From Agapanthus africanus (Eukaryota; Streptophyta; Magnoliopsida; Asparagales; Amaryllidaceae): a stretch of 64,000 bases of DNA. Below the pieces are notes generated by a model. The model searched no databases and was not told the DNA's origin. It saw nothing but the letters and a program-made list of their open reading frames with translations. The position numbers and the translations under genes were made by a program. Location: NCBI GenBank assembly GCA_030015575.1, contig JASDDO010000001.1, positions 510,813,772 through 510,877,771 of the forward strand, in the 5' to 3' direction. Positions 23,110 through 34,700 of the stretch are shown here, in pieces. Each line of letters begins with the position of its first letter. Within the stretch, counting starts at the first letter, position 1.

Positions 23110-25039
23110 TGTAGGGTTCCTTGGCATACCCATGAGGTTCTAGTAACGATCTTGCTTAGGGTGTCTCGGCACTTGATAAAAATTTGATTTTGGCATGGTT
23201 GATCAGTTGTAGAACCTCATGGGTGTGCCTAGGAGCCCTACAGGATGAAGAAATAGGAAGTGGGTTCACTTTGGATTTGGATTTCTCACTTGATTTCATC
23301 ACTTGAAAATTTTCAAGAAAGGTTTCTTCACTTCATGAAGAAGAAGAAGAAGAAGAAGAAGAAGAAAAGAAAATGAATTATATGAAAAGAAAATTCAAGT
23401 GAAGCTTATCATATTGCAACCATGGGTGAGTTAACACATGTAGAGAATAAACTAGGGTTTAGGTGTAATGGTTAGGTTAAAGGAAAAAACAAAATGGTCA
23501 AAGATGCTAAGAAGCTTCATGAAGCTTAAAGCAAAGAAAGAAAACCACCATTTTATTTTTTGCCAAAAATAAATAAATAAAATGAATAAATAAGTTAAAA
23601 CCTTAACCATTAACCTAAACATGGTTTAAAGCATACAAACCCATGTTTGCATGTATCATCAAACATGATACAAACTAGTGCATAAACATATATCATATAT
23701 ACAATATGCACAATCTAGTGAGAAAAATAATCTTAAGTGAACCAATACTAGTTAATGCAATTTAATATATCAAATATATAATTATGCATTAAATTATTAA
23801 ATCAACTCTTGATTTAATAATCCGGCTATAACCGACTAATATCAAAAGTAACAACTTATCGAATCAACACTTGATCCGATAACCCGGCTATATCGCATAC
23901 AACCGATCAATGTCACGAATCGCGAGAATAGAATACAGTATCTCATATCGTATTAATCTCGGTCCCGCACATATCACATATGTGCTCCTACTCCATTTCG
24001 ATTGAGCCAGGAAACGCCTGTGTAGGATTCTAAAGACTCGTCAATACGCCGGCAGTAGGTGATGATCATATCAAATACCCACAAGCCGCAAGCGGTGTGC
24101 TAAACGTAACGGCCACCCGGGTATTGAGCGATCAGAAGATCAACAAGCAAGTCCGCTAGTTCTTCTGTGAATCCAATCAGTAATACTCCCGTACAGTCCG
24201 GTCTCGTCGTCTGATATGTCGCATATCTCGCCTAGGGGTGGTAAACGTCAGACCCCAGTAGCTCGATAAGTTGTGTCGATATGAGGTCAATAACAGTTCG
24301 AGAAACTACTGGTAACATTTGCCAGAAAATCTCAGCAACCCTGATCAGGGATTTCCGGTTATAGCCAATTGAACACAGCGCAACATCAACTCCCTATACC
24401 GGGAGAGACGAATCCCCTCCTATCGCTCATTGCCTCCATGTGATTCGGGACTGTACCTAAAAGCCATCTTTTTGCACGCCCTCTTGGACGTGGTATGATG
24501 GAAATCAAAGCACAGTGGGAATCACACAAGACTCTATGACGATCTCGGGTCAACAGACTAAGCTGTACCAGTGTCACCAGAGAACTGCCATCTGACGTAA
24601 AGTATAATACCATCTGGGAGTTCTCGGCGAGTCCGTCCAGTATACCCAGTCTCCACTGAGCACCCGTACACCATCCTTGATGTCAAACACCGATGGATAT
24701 AGGATCATCCATCACCCATCATATATACGCTAGTCTACTCTGGTGCATCGATGCCCTGTCTCGATACACCCACGACTAGGGACCTTGAAGGATGTACTTA
24801 TGGACTACCATGTCCCCACTAGTATGATCCGCATCATAGTCCAGGCAGTCAAGAACATATCCTAAGGGCTTTACCAACATGTAACAGAGAGACAATCAGC
24901 ATACACGTTAAGGTAAAGTGTAACCAGATATCATACTATCATGTCGAGCAAGAAAGTCCTCCGTATATATGTCTAAGTATCCACTACAATATACATCGTA
25001 TGTACAGTAATGGCCTCTAGGGCATACATATAACTAACA
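23110..25039 (-). repeat. Copia-A 5' LTR
   Basis: 1930 bases, from TGTTAGTTATATG (minus strand, 25039) to CCCTACA (23110). Its inner end (23110-23251) holds a short inverted copy of the LTR tail: TGTAGGGTTCC... at 23110 mirrors ...AGCCCTACA at 23251. Confidence 0.85.
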
Positions 25040-25247
25040 TGTATTGTATCTTTCAATCTTTTTTTAGGGGGTTGAAAGGCCCGTCACGTGTGGGCACGTG
25101 ATCCCTTTGATTGCTTGTTTGATTAGAATTTAATTCTATTATAACAGAGTCCCCAGGAAACCATCACGTGTCAGCACGTGACCCTTGGTCACGTGCGAGC
25201 ACGTGATGTCCCATTAGGGTTTTTCCTAATATTTTTATGAGGGAACA

Positions 25248-25560
25248 ATCTTTTCTAAATATTTTTATTTAATTTACTCAAATTACGATACTATCAAATC
25301 AGTCAAATCATACATTTGTCAAAATATATTTTATTGAAAACCGTTTATATACAAAGTGTATTAATGATATGAGTTGATTGCATATACTTCATTCGTCTAA
25401 TCATGCATGTTTTCTTAATGCCTATTTATACATGATATGACAACGAAAATAGTCGTTTAGACTAGAGCATATTTCGATTTTCTTCTCTTTTTAACGGAGA
25501 ATGCATTAATTCTTGACGCCTATTTATATTTTATTGAAAACCGTCATCAACATAGAGAGG
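25248..25560. repeat. Local repeat, copy 1 (cut by Tat-A)
   Basis: ATCTTTTCTAAATATTTTTA, then a TTTACTCAA...GCTATCAAATCAGTCAAA-like stretch and a later ATGCCTATTTATA-like part. Tat-A inserted at its beginning. Matches copies at 27.56, 27.88 and 37.59 kb. Confidence 0.65.
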
Positions 25561-26318
25561 TTATCATAAGTAGAGCAAAAACAACTAATGCATAGAGAAA
25601 ACACATAAGTGTTGGATAAAAAGTTGTCGGGACTATCCATATTTGATTTTTCGATTTATAAGATATAAGATAAAAGTATTACATGTTAAAGAGTTCATAT
25701 AAATCATAAACTGAGTATCGTAATATTATAAGTTGATGTAATTTTTATGAGTTACCTAGAAAGTCATTTTAAAATAACTCTACTTTTTCAAAGATTCCTA
25801 TTAACAAATACAACCAGCTCTTTCTGTGGTATAGTTATACTTCTATCTATATATATGGGAGGTAATTTTAGTTATTGTCACTTCAAAGTTCAACAACTTA
25901 ACGGATATTATTGTAAGTCAATTTTTATAATACTTGAGTAAAATTTAAAGTTTTTCTCTATTTTTTACTCGACTGCCTTCTCAGTCGATTATGTCTCTAT
26001 GCTAGAGTTTGAAATGAAGAGTTTAAAATTCTCTTAAGTTTCATAAAAAATATCCCACTGACTTTTGATGCATAGTTTTTTTCTTTTAAAGTTCAATTTT
26101 GATATTATAAAAACATTATGCTGATTTAAATGTTTTTATTTAAATTCATGTATGGTACTTTGTGTTATTTGTTTATATCGTTCATTTAATTTCTTTGAAG
26201 TAATATCCTTTTTGATATTTTTTTTGTTATTTTCCTATACAACTCATTTTATTTCTTTGAGGTAACAATATTTACTTAGTTAGGTATACTTGCTGAAACG
26301 ATGAACAATAATAAATCA

Positions 26319-26363
<45 letters not shown>

Positions 26364-27359
26364 GATTTCAACTACATAGCAGTATCTAAAATTAGTTTAA
26401 TGGAATATTAATACAATGATATGGATTCAGATAAACGATTAGTATTGCATTGAATGGATCTAACCATTGCGCTCCTTGGAATGTCATCTCCATCAACCCG
26501 AAATGTAAGTTCTCTTCCATATATAGAATTGTAGTATAATTAACAATTTCTGTATTATTCTATAATTTTCTAATACTATTTTTATAAAAATCATGAAATA
26601 TAATAAGCTCAACTTTATTCTATTAGAAAGAAAAAAAATTTAATAACAAAAAAAATCTTAACTATATATAACTTCAAATTTTTTATTTCAGGATGTACTC
26701 AAAATGCAATTGGAATTGTGCATTACAGAAGAATATACTACTAAATAGACAACGGGAGTTGATATTGTCAATTTTAGTATATTATGCTTTATGTTTCGTG
26801 ACTTCATAACCAATGGACACCATCCAGTTGGATTTAGTTTAGGTGGGATATGCTATCGGTTGTCTTAAAATCATAGTTATGTTTCTTTGCGATCGGATCT
26901 TGATGTCTTCTACATGTTTTATTGCTATCGACGAACCTGTCAGGTCCGAATATATCGTGAAAGTGATGTTCGTAAGAATGACCATCATTGCACATTTATC
27001 ACTCCGTCTTATGAAGTGTTCGAGCATACAATAATTGTCGCTTCTTTAATGCGTGGAGATTATCCTTGATGTAAAAGTATTTTGCTATGTATAATGAAAT
27101 TCTAAAATCAAGATGTAATATCATCGCAGAGTTTAAGTGATATTTATCTTTTATTTTTTATCATGTCAGTTATAGGTTATTTTTATACAATTATGTAAAC
27201 TTTAGTTATATGAATATTTTATAAATCCTTGCAATCATTATACTTATGATACCTTACTTGCTATATAATATTTGTTGTTAATAAGAAATTAAAAATAATA
27301 AGTCTAAAAGAAAATAAAAATCAATAAGCCAAACGATATATATTCATTTATTCTAAATA

Positions 27360-28160
27360 TTAAGTTATATACTGGATAGAAAGTATAATGCTGATTGGAC
27401 AAATAATTGTTTGTACAATATCATATATAGATATACGAAGAAAAATGAATGATGGGATAGATGAATCCAGCATTTCTAATTCACCGTAATTGCATTCCCT
27501 ATTTTTGCGGTTGAAGCGCATTTGATTGTCTTCTCTACTATTAGACAACATCAAGTATTATCTTTTCCAAATATTTTTATTTGATTTACTCAAGTTCGGA
27601 TGCTATCAAATCAGTCAAATTATACATTTACCAGAATATATTTTATTGAGAATTTTTCGCATGTAGAGTGTAATTATGGTATGATCTATAAATACATATA
27701 CTTCATCCGTCCAATCATGCATTTTTTGCATCCCTATATATCTATGACACGACATCAAAATGAAGAAAAATGCATGATGAGACACATGGAGCCAGCATTT
27801 CCAGTTCACTCTAATTGCATTCCCTTTTTTCACAGCTGAAGCACTTTTTGTTGTCTTTTATGTCACCAGACAACATAAAGTAATGTCTTTTCCAAATATT
27901 TTTATTTAATTTACTCAATTTACGATGCTATCAAACCAGTCAAATTGTATTTTGTCAGAATATGTTTTATTGAGAATTTTTCACATGCATAGTGCAATTA
28001 TGATATGAGCTATAAATGCATATATTTCATCCATCCAATCATGTGTTTTTTCTTCATGCATATTTATATATGATATGACATCAAAATGAAGAAAAATGCA
28101 TGATGGGACCACATAGTTATACATTTCCAATTCACCATAATTGCATTCGCTACTTGCTAA
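27360..28160. repeat. Local repeat, tandem copies with about 320-base period
   Basis: The block CTTTTCCAAATATTTTTATT starts at about 27567 and 27886. Each is followed by CAAATCAGTCAAATTATA-like sequence, ATATTTTATTGAGAATTTT, a CATCCAATCATG-like part and AAATGAAGAAAAATGCATGA, then CAATTGCATTC-like ends. A further partial unit precedes them from about 27360. This forms the upstream region of the F-box gene. Confidence 0.7.
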
Positions 28161-28187
28161 TTTTAAATTTCAAACTGACTTGGTGAC

Positions 28188-28192
<5 letters not shown>

Positions 28193-28246
<54 letters not shown>
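28193..28246. repeat. (TA)n microsatellite before the F-box gene
   Basis: About 26 TA units ending in TATATAAACC. The end could act as the TATA region of the gene; that is inference. Confidence 0.8.
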
Positions 28247-28250
<4 letters not shown>

Positions 28251-28310
28251 ATGATCATGCATTTTCTCACAAATACTTGTGCCTGACTATTTCAAGTACT
28301 CAAGTTGTCC

Positions 28311-28744
28311 ATGACGAAGCTTAAGCTTAGTCCGTCGGTAATGAAGAAAAGCCATAAAAAAAACAGTAAGATATCGACCGTGACCTCTCTCCCACAAGAT
28401 ATGCTCATCGAAATAGCCATGCAAGTCGTCTCCAAGTCCTCGGCTCCTCTCGATGATATTAAAAACCTACGTGCAACGTAAGCATTTATTACTTTTTATA
28501 ATTTCAGAACCAACAAATAAATTATCTAATACGTTTTGTATGCATTTTAGATGTAAGAGTTTTTATCGGGCCTCCAAAGATAAGATGGTCGGGCGTTCAA
28601 TCTCGATGATTAAGGAGTACTTGAGGATGTATTGGTGGGAAAAAAGTGCATGTCTAATTTTGCTTCGAAACTGTGCAAATAGCGGCAATCTTGATGCCAA
28701 CTTTATTCTTCGACTGGTAAATAATTTGATTTAATACATATCTT

Positions 28745-28796
<52 letters not shown>

Positions 28797-31700
28797 CTCA
28801 CTAGTAAAATAGGGGGTTGCCCCTACGGATGGAATTATCCGTTGGGGCAGATTTTACTTGGCCCTACGGATTACTCCGTAGGGCTAAAGGGTTGCCCCTA
28901 TGGGCACTGACGTTCAAGAATAAAAAAATTAATTCTTAATTTGGTGTTTGCCCCTACGGTGGCGCAAACAAAGGACCTACGGATATATCCGTAGGGGCAA
29001 GTAAATATCGATTTATTAAGACCCCAGACCGATCGCCTACGCTCACTTTCTCTCTCTCTCTCTCGATCGGGCGCGAGAAAAATCCTCAAATCGCCACGCC
29101 GTCGTCGCCACCGTCATTCTCCTCGTCGCCACCGCCGGTTTCGTCGCCACCGCAGTTCTCGTCGCCACCGCGGTTCAGGTCGTCGCCCCAGCCCCAGCAG
29201 CAGCCGTTCAGGTGAGTAAATCTCGAGGTAAATTAAAGAATTTTTGGATTATTTTGGGCTTAGGGTTCATGGCTGGGTCTGGGGTTGCGCGCGCGAGTTG
29301 GGGTTGGGCAGGGGTCGCGGTCGCGGTCGAGGTCGGGGTCAGGGTAGGGTTAGGGTTGGGGTTCGGCTGCTGCTGGGGTGGGGCTGGGGTTAGGGTTTGC
29401 CTTAGGGTTGGTGTTGGGGTTTAGCTGGCCACGCTGGGGTTAGGGTTGGGCTGGGGCTGGGGCTGGGGGCTGGGGCTGGGGGCTGGGGCTGGGCCATGCG
29501 GGGTTTTGGGATCTTTGTAATTTGCTTGCTCTGTTTGGGGTTTCAGTTGATCCTCATTAAAAAATTGGTGATTGATCTCTTCAATCATATTATTATCTGT
29601 AGTTAAAATTTTTGTGAAGCCTTCAGAGTTTGGAAAAATCTAGAATTACCGTTGAAATTCTGGCAACATTCAAAAACTGTGTATATGATGTGTGTGTGTG
29701 TATGCATGTATATACATTTGAAATTTATCTTTCTTCTATGATATAAAACGGTTAAACCGAAGAAAATTACTGGGGGAATTTTTGCTAAAATGTCTTGAGA
29801 GGGGGTTCAAGTGATGGGATAATTTCATTTGGTAATCTTTTACTTATTTTACATCTCTTATTTTTTCATGCAAAAATCTGAATAGGTTTCTTGCAATTTT
29901 GCCTATCGATCAATTATTATATTTATTTCTATTTTTTGTGGATGATTTGGCTTCAATTGAATGGAGGCGATGATGGCTTGCCCTCAAGCTTCCACTTTTA
30001 TGAGCTTTATAGTTATGAGATTGGCGAGGCAAGCTGGTTTGTAGCCATCTTATTTCTTTTCCTAAATTCAAATCCAAATATAAACTGTCTGATTGAGAGA
30101 GAGAGAGTATGGGAGATTATGTATTATTCAATGTGTTTGGAAGCTGGCATGTTCTGAGCGTCATCTCTGCATGAAAGCTATGGTTTTGCAAAGGGTTTGC
30201 CCTAACTATTTTCTGTGGGGAAGCTGAAGGCCTGAAGCTTCATCAAACTCAGGATTGGATTCTGGTCGGGTATTGTAAATTCTTGTGAAAGTTCCGTTCA
30301 AGATTTGTTCAGAGCTTGCATAACATCCTTTTCATCTTTATGAGATCTTTATGCAGTCATTTTTTTGGGTTTATATATTTCTCGAGCCCGTTTGACTTTG
30401 GACTTAGGATAACCCCAAATCTCTTTCTTATTTTGATTCCTAAGCTGGCATATCTGAGGCTCGTATTCCAGTATCGTTGCTGGAAAATCTAGGGTTGCGA
30501 ACATTTTTGCAACGATAATTTCTGTATGACAGCTTAAGCACACATAAAACTTAAACAATCTTGAAGCACTGCAGTTTTTCACTAAACTACCTAAAAGTTT
30601 TTATATTGCTGCAAGCTTCCTTAAAGTGCTGCATCTAAGTGTATTTTAGTGGGAAAACCCTTGAAAGCCAAACTTCATGGGGTTTGCTGTTTGCCTTCTC
30701 TGTAGCTAGTTTGAGGTTTATTTAGTTTTGGATTTTTTTTGCAACACTCTCTGAGTTCCAAATCAACAAAAAGCTGAATGTTGAATCACAAGCAAGAAGC
30801 AGCCAAACTGACCCTAAAGTAATCCTGAGTGATGATAATTTTCCAAGGAGTTTAAAATTTATAGAAATGGCGAGGCAACATTGGATTGTCTGCAAGTATT
30901 CAAGCAACCTGTTTGCAGCCATCATGCTATTTGTGATCCCAGTATAAAACTCAAACATGCCTCTTAGTTAGTTTACTTTAATTTGTTATTTATGTGTGTG
31001 TGTCAACATTGGATTGTCCCAAGTATAAAACCAAACCCACAAAACATCAAAACTGTCTCCGACAATCTTATGGTCATTAGACATAAGATTTATGCATCTA
31101 GGTAACATCTGCCAATATGCCATATCCAGACCGCAATCTATTTTTGCCTATTGGCTAATATGAAAATATCGGCCCGCGTATATGACATAATCAAAGTTGT
31201 TAAATCTTAATACGGTTTGTGTTTCGTTTTTTTATTTATCAGTTCTATCAATGTTGCGTATAACGCTTTATGATATCAGTATCCTACATTTATAGTTTTA
31301 ATTGTTGATTGTTATAGATGAATACCATTGCAATAATAGTTTTTGGTCGATGAATGCTATTGCAATGTAGGATGATCAGTTCTATCAATCTTGATCTCAA
31401 TGGTTTAAAATCATGTTACACATACAACACGAATGCACAACAAACGCATAATTAGAGAGCGACTCAAGATATTCAGGTTAAAACCAATATATGATACTCG
31501 ATGATAATATGAAACCTTCATATTCCTATCGATACCAATATACGCCTCGATATCTTTCCCTCTCGTTCCCAAAATTTTCTCTCGTTCCCACGTCTCCAAT
31601 TTTCTCTTCGTCGCCACCGCGCGCCCTCCGTTCTCAGCCCACCACCGCCCTCGTTCTTCCTCGTCGCCGATATTTGTGCCTACATTGATGCCTCAAGCAA

Positions 31701-34700
31701 CGAATCAAATGATGTGGATCACAAACTAATTAAATAAATTTTGAATACCAATCTGGACTGGGATTTGAATACCAATCCTAGTTTGCTATATTTTTTTATA
31801 TATAGTAGATGGTGATACTTCTTTAAGTAAAAACAACCCTACACTTAAGCAAAATCATAAATCGAAACACACATATATAGAATACAACTCATACATGGGT
31901 ATCCTCAAATCTAACTTTCATTGAATTTGCACGCGCACTTAAAACAACAACCTTTATACTAAAAAAATTATGTATGCCATTACTTAGTAGTTTATGGTTT
32001 TAAGACGCAAAAGCCATTTGAGAAATACTTTTCCTACCCACTATTAATCCATATTCTCAATATAGTCATTGAATTTGCACGCGAACATCATAAGAAGGAG
32101 AATACGGTAATGTGGCAGAAGGAGAAGACAGTAATGTGGCGGAAGAAGAAAAAAATGACATTCCTCGTTCTCTGTTTCAGCATCAATCTTCTGATATGAA
32201 CTAATGATGGATTTCACATAGGCTTTTCCCTTTAGAGACTTCTTAGTGTCCAATGGAAAGCATACATCAGATTTGTGCAGGTCGGGTTCTTCTATGACTT
32301 TTAAGAGTCTCAACTGATTCTGTAAATTACACTCTAGTTGGGTGGTACTTTTACCACTTCTCACTGCAGGTGCGCTCTCTAATATCCATTTTGAATGTAA
32401 TATGGTAAAAGTACCACCCAACTAGGGTGTAATTTACAGAATCAGTTGAGACTCTTAAAAGTCATAGAAGAACCCGACCTGCACAAATCTGATGTATGCT
32501 TTCCATTGGACACTAAGAAGTCTCTAAAGGGAAAAGCCTATGTGAAAGCCATCATTAGTTCATATCAGAAGATTGATGCAGAAACAGAGAACGAGAAATG
32601 TCATTTTTTTCTTCTTCCGCCACATTACTGTCTTCTCCTTCTGCCACATTACTGTATTCTCCTTCTTATGATGTTCGCGTACAAATTCAATGACTATATT
32701 GAGAATATGGATTAATAGTGGGTAGGAAAAGTATTTCTCAAATGGCTTTTGCGTCTTAAAACCATAAACTACTAAGTAATGGCATACATAATTTTTTTAG
32801 TATAAAGGTTGTTATTTTAAGTTTTCCCTTATAGAGATATGATCTAACTGCATCTATCAACTATAAGTGTGCAGAAAATTATGATAAGAAATCATAAGAA
32901 AGGGTCGTAGCCATGCATAACCTTGAATCTACATACCAAATCATGCAAAAGCATGCACTTATTGTCACCTTGCCTTAGAATATAAAATATCTTGGAAGAC
33001 TATAAGCGAGCATTTAAATCTTGATAGCTTTTGACTTCAACATATATTTTTCTCAAGTACCATGAAATATACTTGCTCCGTATAAACCGTTTTCAGGAAG
33101 ATGGATTAATAATGACAAATTATCCATTGTGGCTCACTAGGTTAGCATTTTCTCTTCTATTGACCATCTTTCTAATCTGCTTGGTAAATTTATTCGGAAC
33201 CGGCTGCGAATCATTAAAAGACATGCATAAGAAAGAAAATTAAAATACAGATATATAGCATACCGATACATCGAAACTTCATAGTTGCGATGGCAATCCA
33301 GAGATATTTATTTCCACACACGTGGTGCGCGTGCGAATGCGTCAGGCATCATGGACAAATATTTCAGAACATGGAAAGTATTATTCGTATAAAGTAATTA
33401 AAACTTTTAAACACCTTGGGTAGATATTTTCTTAGGTGATGCAATCATATCATGAGGACTAAATTTAAGCTATTATACATATGCTTATGTATTTTTCTAA
33501 TCTAATATATCACACAGAGAGAGAGAGAGAGAGAGGGGGAGAACACCAGGTAGATAGAGAAATCAGGTAGCAGGATCCTGAAGAAATGGAGTCCATAGCA
33601 TTGCTCATCATCATCATCCGTGATCCCTTTGAAAAAATATTATCAAAGGGATCATGGATGATGATGATGAGCAATACTATGGACTCTATTTCTTCAGGAT
33701 CCTGCTACCTGATTTCTTTACCTACCAGGTGTTCTCTCTCTCTCTCTCTGTGTGTGTGTGTGATATTTTAGGTTAGAAAAATACATATGCATATGTATAA
33801 TAGCTTAAATTTAATCCTCATGATATGATTGCATCACCTAAGAAAATATCTACCCAAGGTGTTTAAAAGTTTTAATTACTTTATACGAATAATACTTTCC
33901 ATGTTCTGAAATATTTGTCCATGATGCCTGACGCATTCGCACGCGCACCACGTGTGTAGAAATAAATATCTCTGGATTGCCATCGCAACTATGAAGTTTC
34001 GATGTATCGGTATGCTATATATCTGTATTTTAGTTTTCTTTCTTATGCATGTCTTTTAATGATTCGCAGCCGGTTCCGAATAAATTTACCAAGCAGATTA
34101 GAAAGATGGTCAATAGAAGAGAAAATGCTAACCTAGTGAGCCACAATGGATAATTTGTCATTATTAATCCATCTTCCTGAAAACGGTTTATACGGAGCAA
34201 GTATATTTCATGGTACTTGAGAAAAATATATGTTGAAGTCAAAAGCTATCAAGATTTAAATGCTCGCTTATAGTCTTCCAAGATATTTTATATTCTAAGG
34301 CAAGGTGACAATAAGTGCATGCTTTTGCATGATTTGGTATGTAGATTCAAGGTTATGCATGGCTACGACCCTTTCTTATGATTTCTTATCATAATTTTCT
34401 GCACACTTATAGTTGATAGATGCAGTTAGATCATATCTCTATAAGGGAAAACTTAAAATAACAACCTTTATACTAAAAAAATTATGTATGTCATTACTTA
34501 GTAGTTTATGGTTTTAAGACGCAAAAGCCATATGAGAAATACTTTTCCTACCCACTATTAATCCATATTCTCAATATAGTCATTGAATTTGCACGCGAAC
34601 ATCATAAGAAGGAGAATACAGTAATGTGGCAGAAGGAGAAGACAGTAATGTGGCGGAAGAAGAAAAAAATGACATTTCTCGTTCTCTGTTTCAGCATCAA

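Larger units (their letters stand above)
13538..25039 (-). mobile_element. Ty1/Copia LTR retrotransposon (Copia-A), nested in the Tat-A LTR
   Basis: An 11.5-kb element bounded by the direct repeat TGTAT (13533-13537 and 25040-25044). On the minus strand: 5' LTR (25039-23110), primer site, a long leader without gag, decayed protease-integrase-reverse transcriptase, a purine tract (17130-17116), and the 3' LTR (17115-13538). The LTR start TGTTAGTTATATGTATGCCC resembles BARE/Angela LTRs. In about 345 aligned bases (24.0-24.35 kb against 16.08-16.4 kb) I count about 17 differences between the LTRs, near 5%, which suggests an insertion age of the order of two million years at usual plant rates. 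Broken, with many interruptions. Confidence 0.9.
6971..25247 (-). mobile_element. Tat-lineage Ty3 LTR retrotransposon (Tat-A), 5' part, with nested Copia-A
   Basis: On the minus strand the order is 5' LTR (25247 down to 10284, interrupted by Copia-A), primer-binding site (10283-10262), gag region, and the acidic gag-protease linker, which stops at the Athila junction at 6971. The Gag repeats of the type SVFDRL/SVFARLG and the later CPYHQVVGHPIEDC motif are typical of the Tat/Retand group. The right end GGGAACA at 25247 is followed by ATCTT, the presumptive target duplication. The other end lies beyond the left edge. The element is broken, with at least several interruptions in the coding part. 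Confidence 0.75.
10284..25247 (-). repeat. Tat-A 5' LTR, split by Copia-A
   Basis: The LTR runs from TGTTCCCTC (minus strand, at 25247) to AATAAACA at 10284. Without the Copia insertion (13538-25039 plus one target copy) it is about 3.46 kb, long even for this lineage. It consists largely of arrays: 49-base repeats, 69-base repeats, and about 180-base repeats rich in paired CACGTG boxes. No coding sequence is seen in about 10.65-13.5 kb. Confidence 0.65.
13190..25247. repeat. About 180-base tandem units with three paired G-boxes each, interrupted by Copia-A
   Basis: Two units lie at about 13190-13370 and 13370-13537, and the third at 25045-25247, beyond Copia-A. CACGTG-N4-CACGTG modules start at 13206, 13285, 13310; 13386, 13465, 13490; and 25085, 25165, 25190. 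The offsets inside a unit (79-80 then 25 bases) are the same in all three. Confidence 0.8.
25248..28310. other. Host-like AT-rich DNA upstream of the F-box gene
   Basis: AT-rich sequence with no gene that can be firmly called. It contains copies of a local repeat at about 25248-25560, 27555-27850 and 27880-28160. A short coding-looking stretch (about 26830-27066, plus strand, with DHHCTFITPSYEVFEH in one frame) is not recognised. (TA)n runs lie at about 26322-26350 and 28193-28246, the second ending 65 bases before the F-box start codon. Confidence 0.5.

Noticed and set aside
26830-27069. Coding-like stretch with DHHCTFITPSYEVFEH upstream of the F-box gene
   Set aside because: No clear start, splice sites or family; kept only as a remark because it may be part of a degraded neighbour.
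29330-29420. Telomere-like GGGTTAGGG words
   Set aside because: Only a few irregular copies within a G-rich tract; the pattern varies and no true array is present.
33580-33700. microRNA precursor at the centre of the CACTA palindrome
   Set aside because: The hairpin is merely the centre of a 2.5-kb palindrome with near-perfect arms, unlike a microRNA foldback; small RNAs from it would be expected to be siRNA-like.
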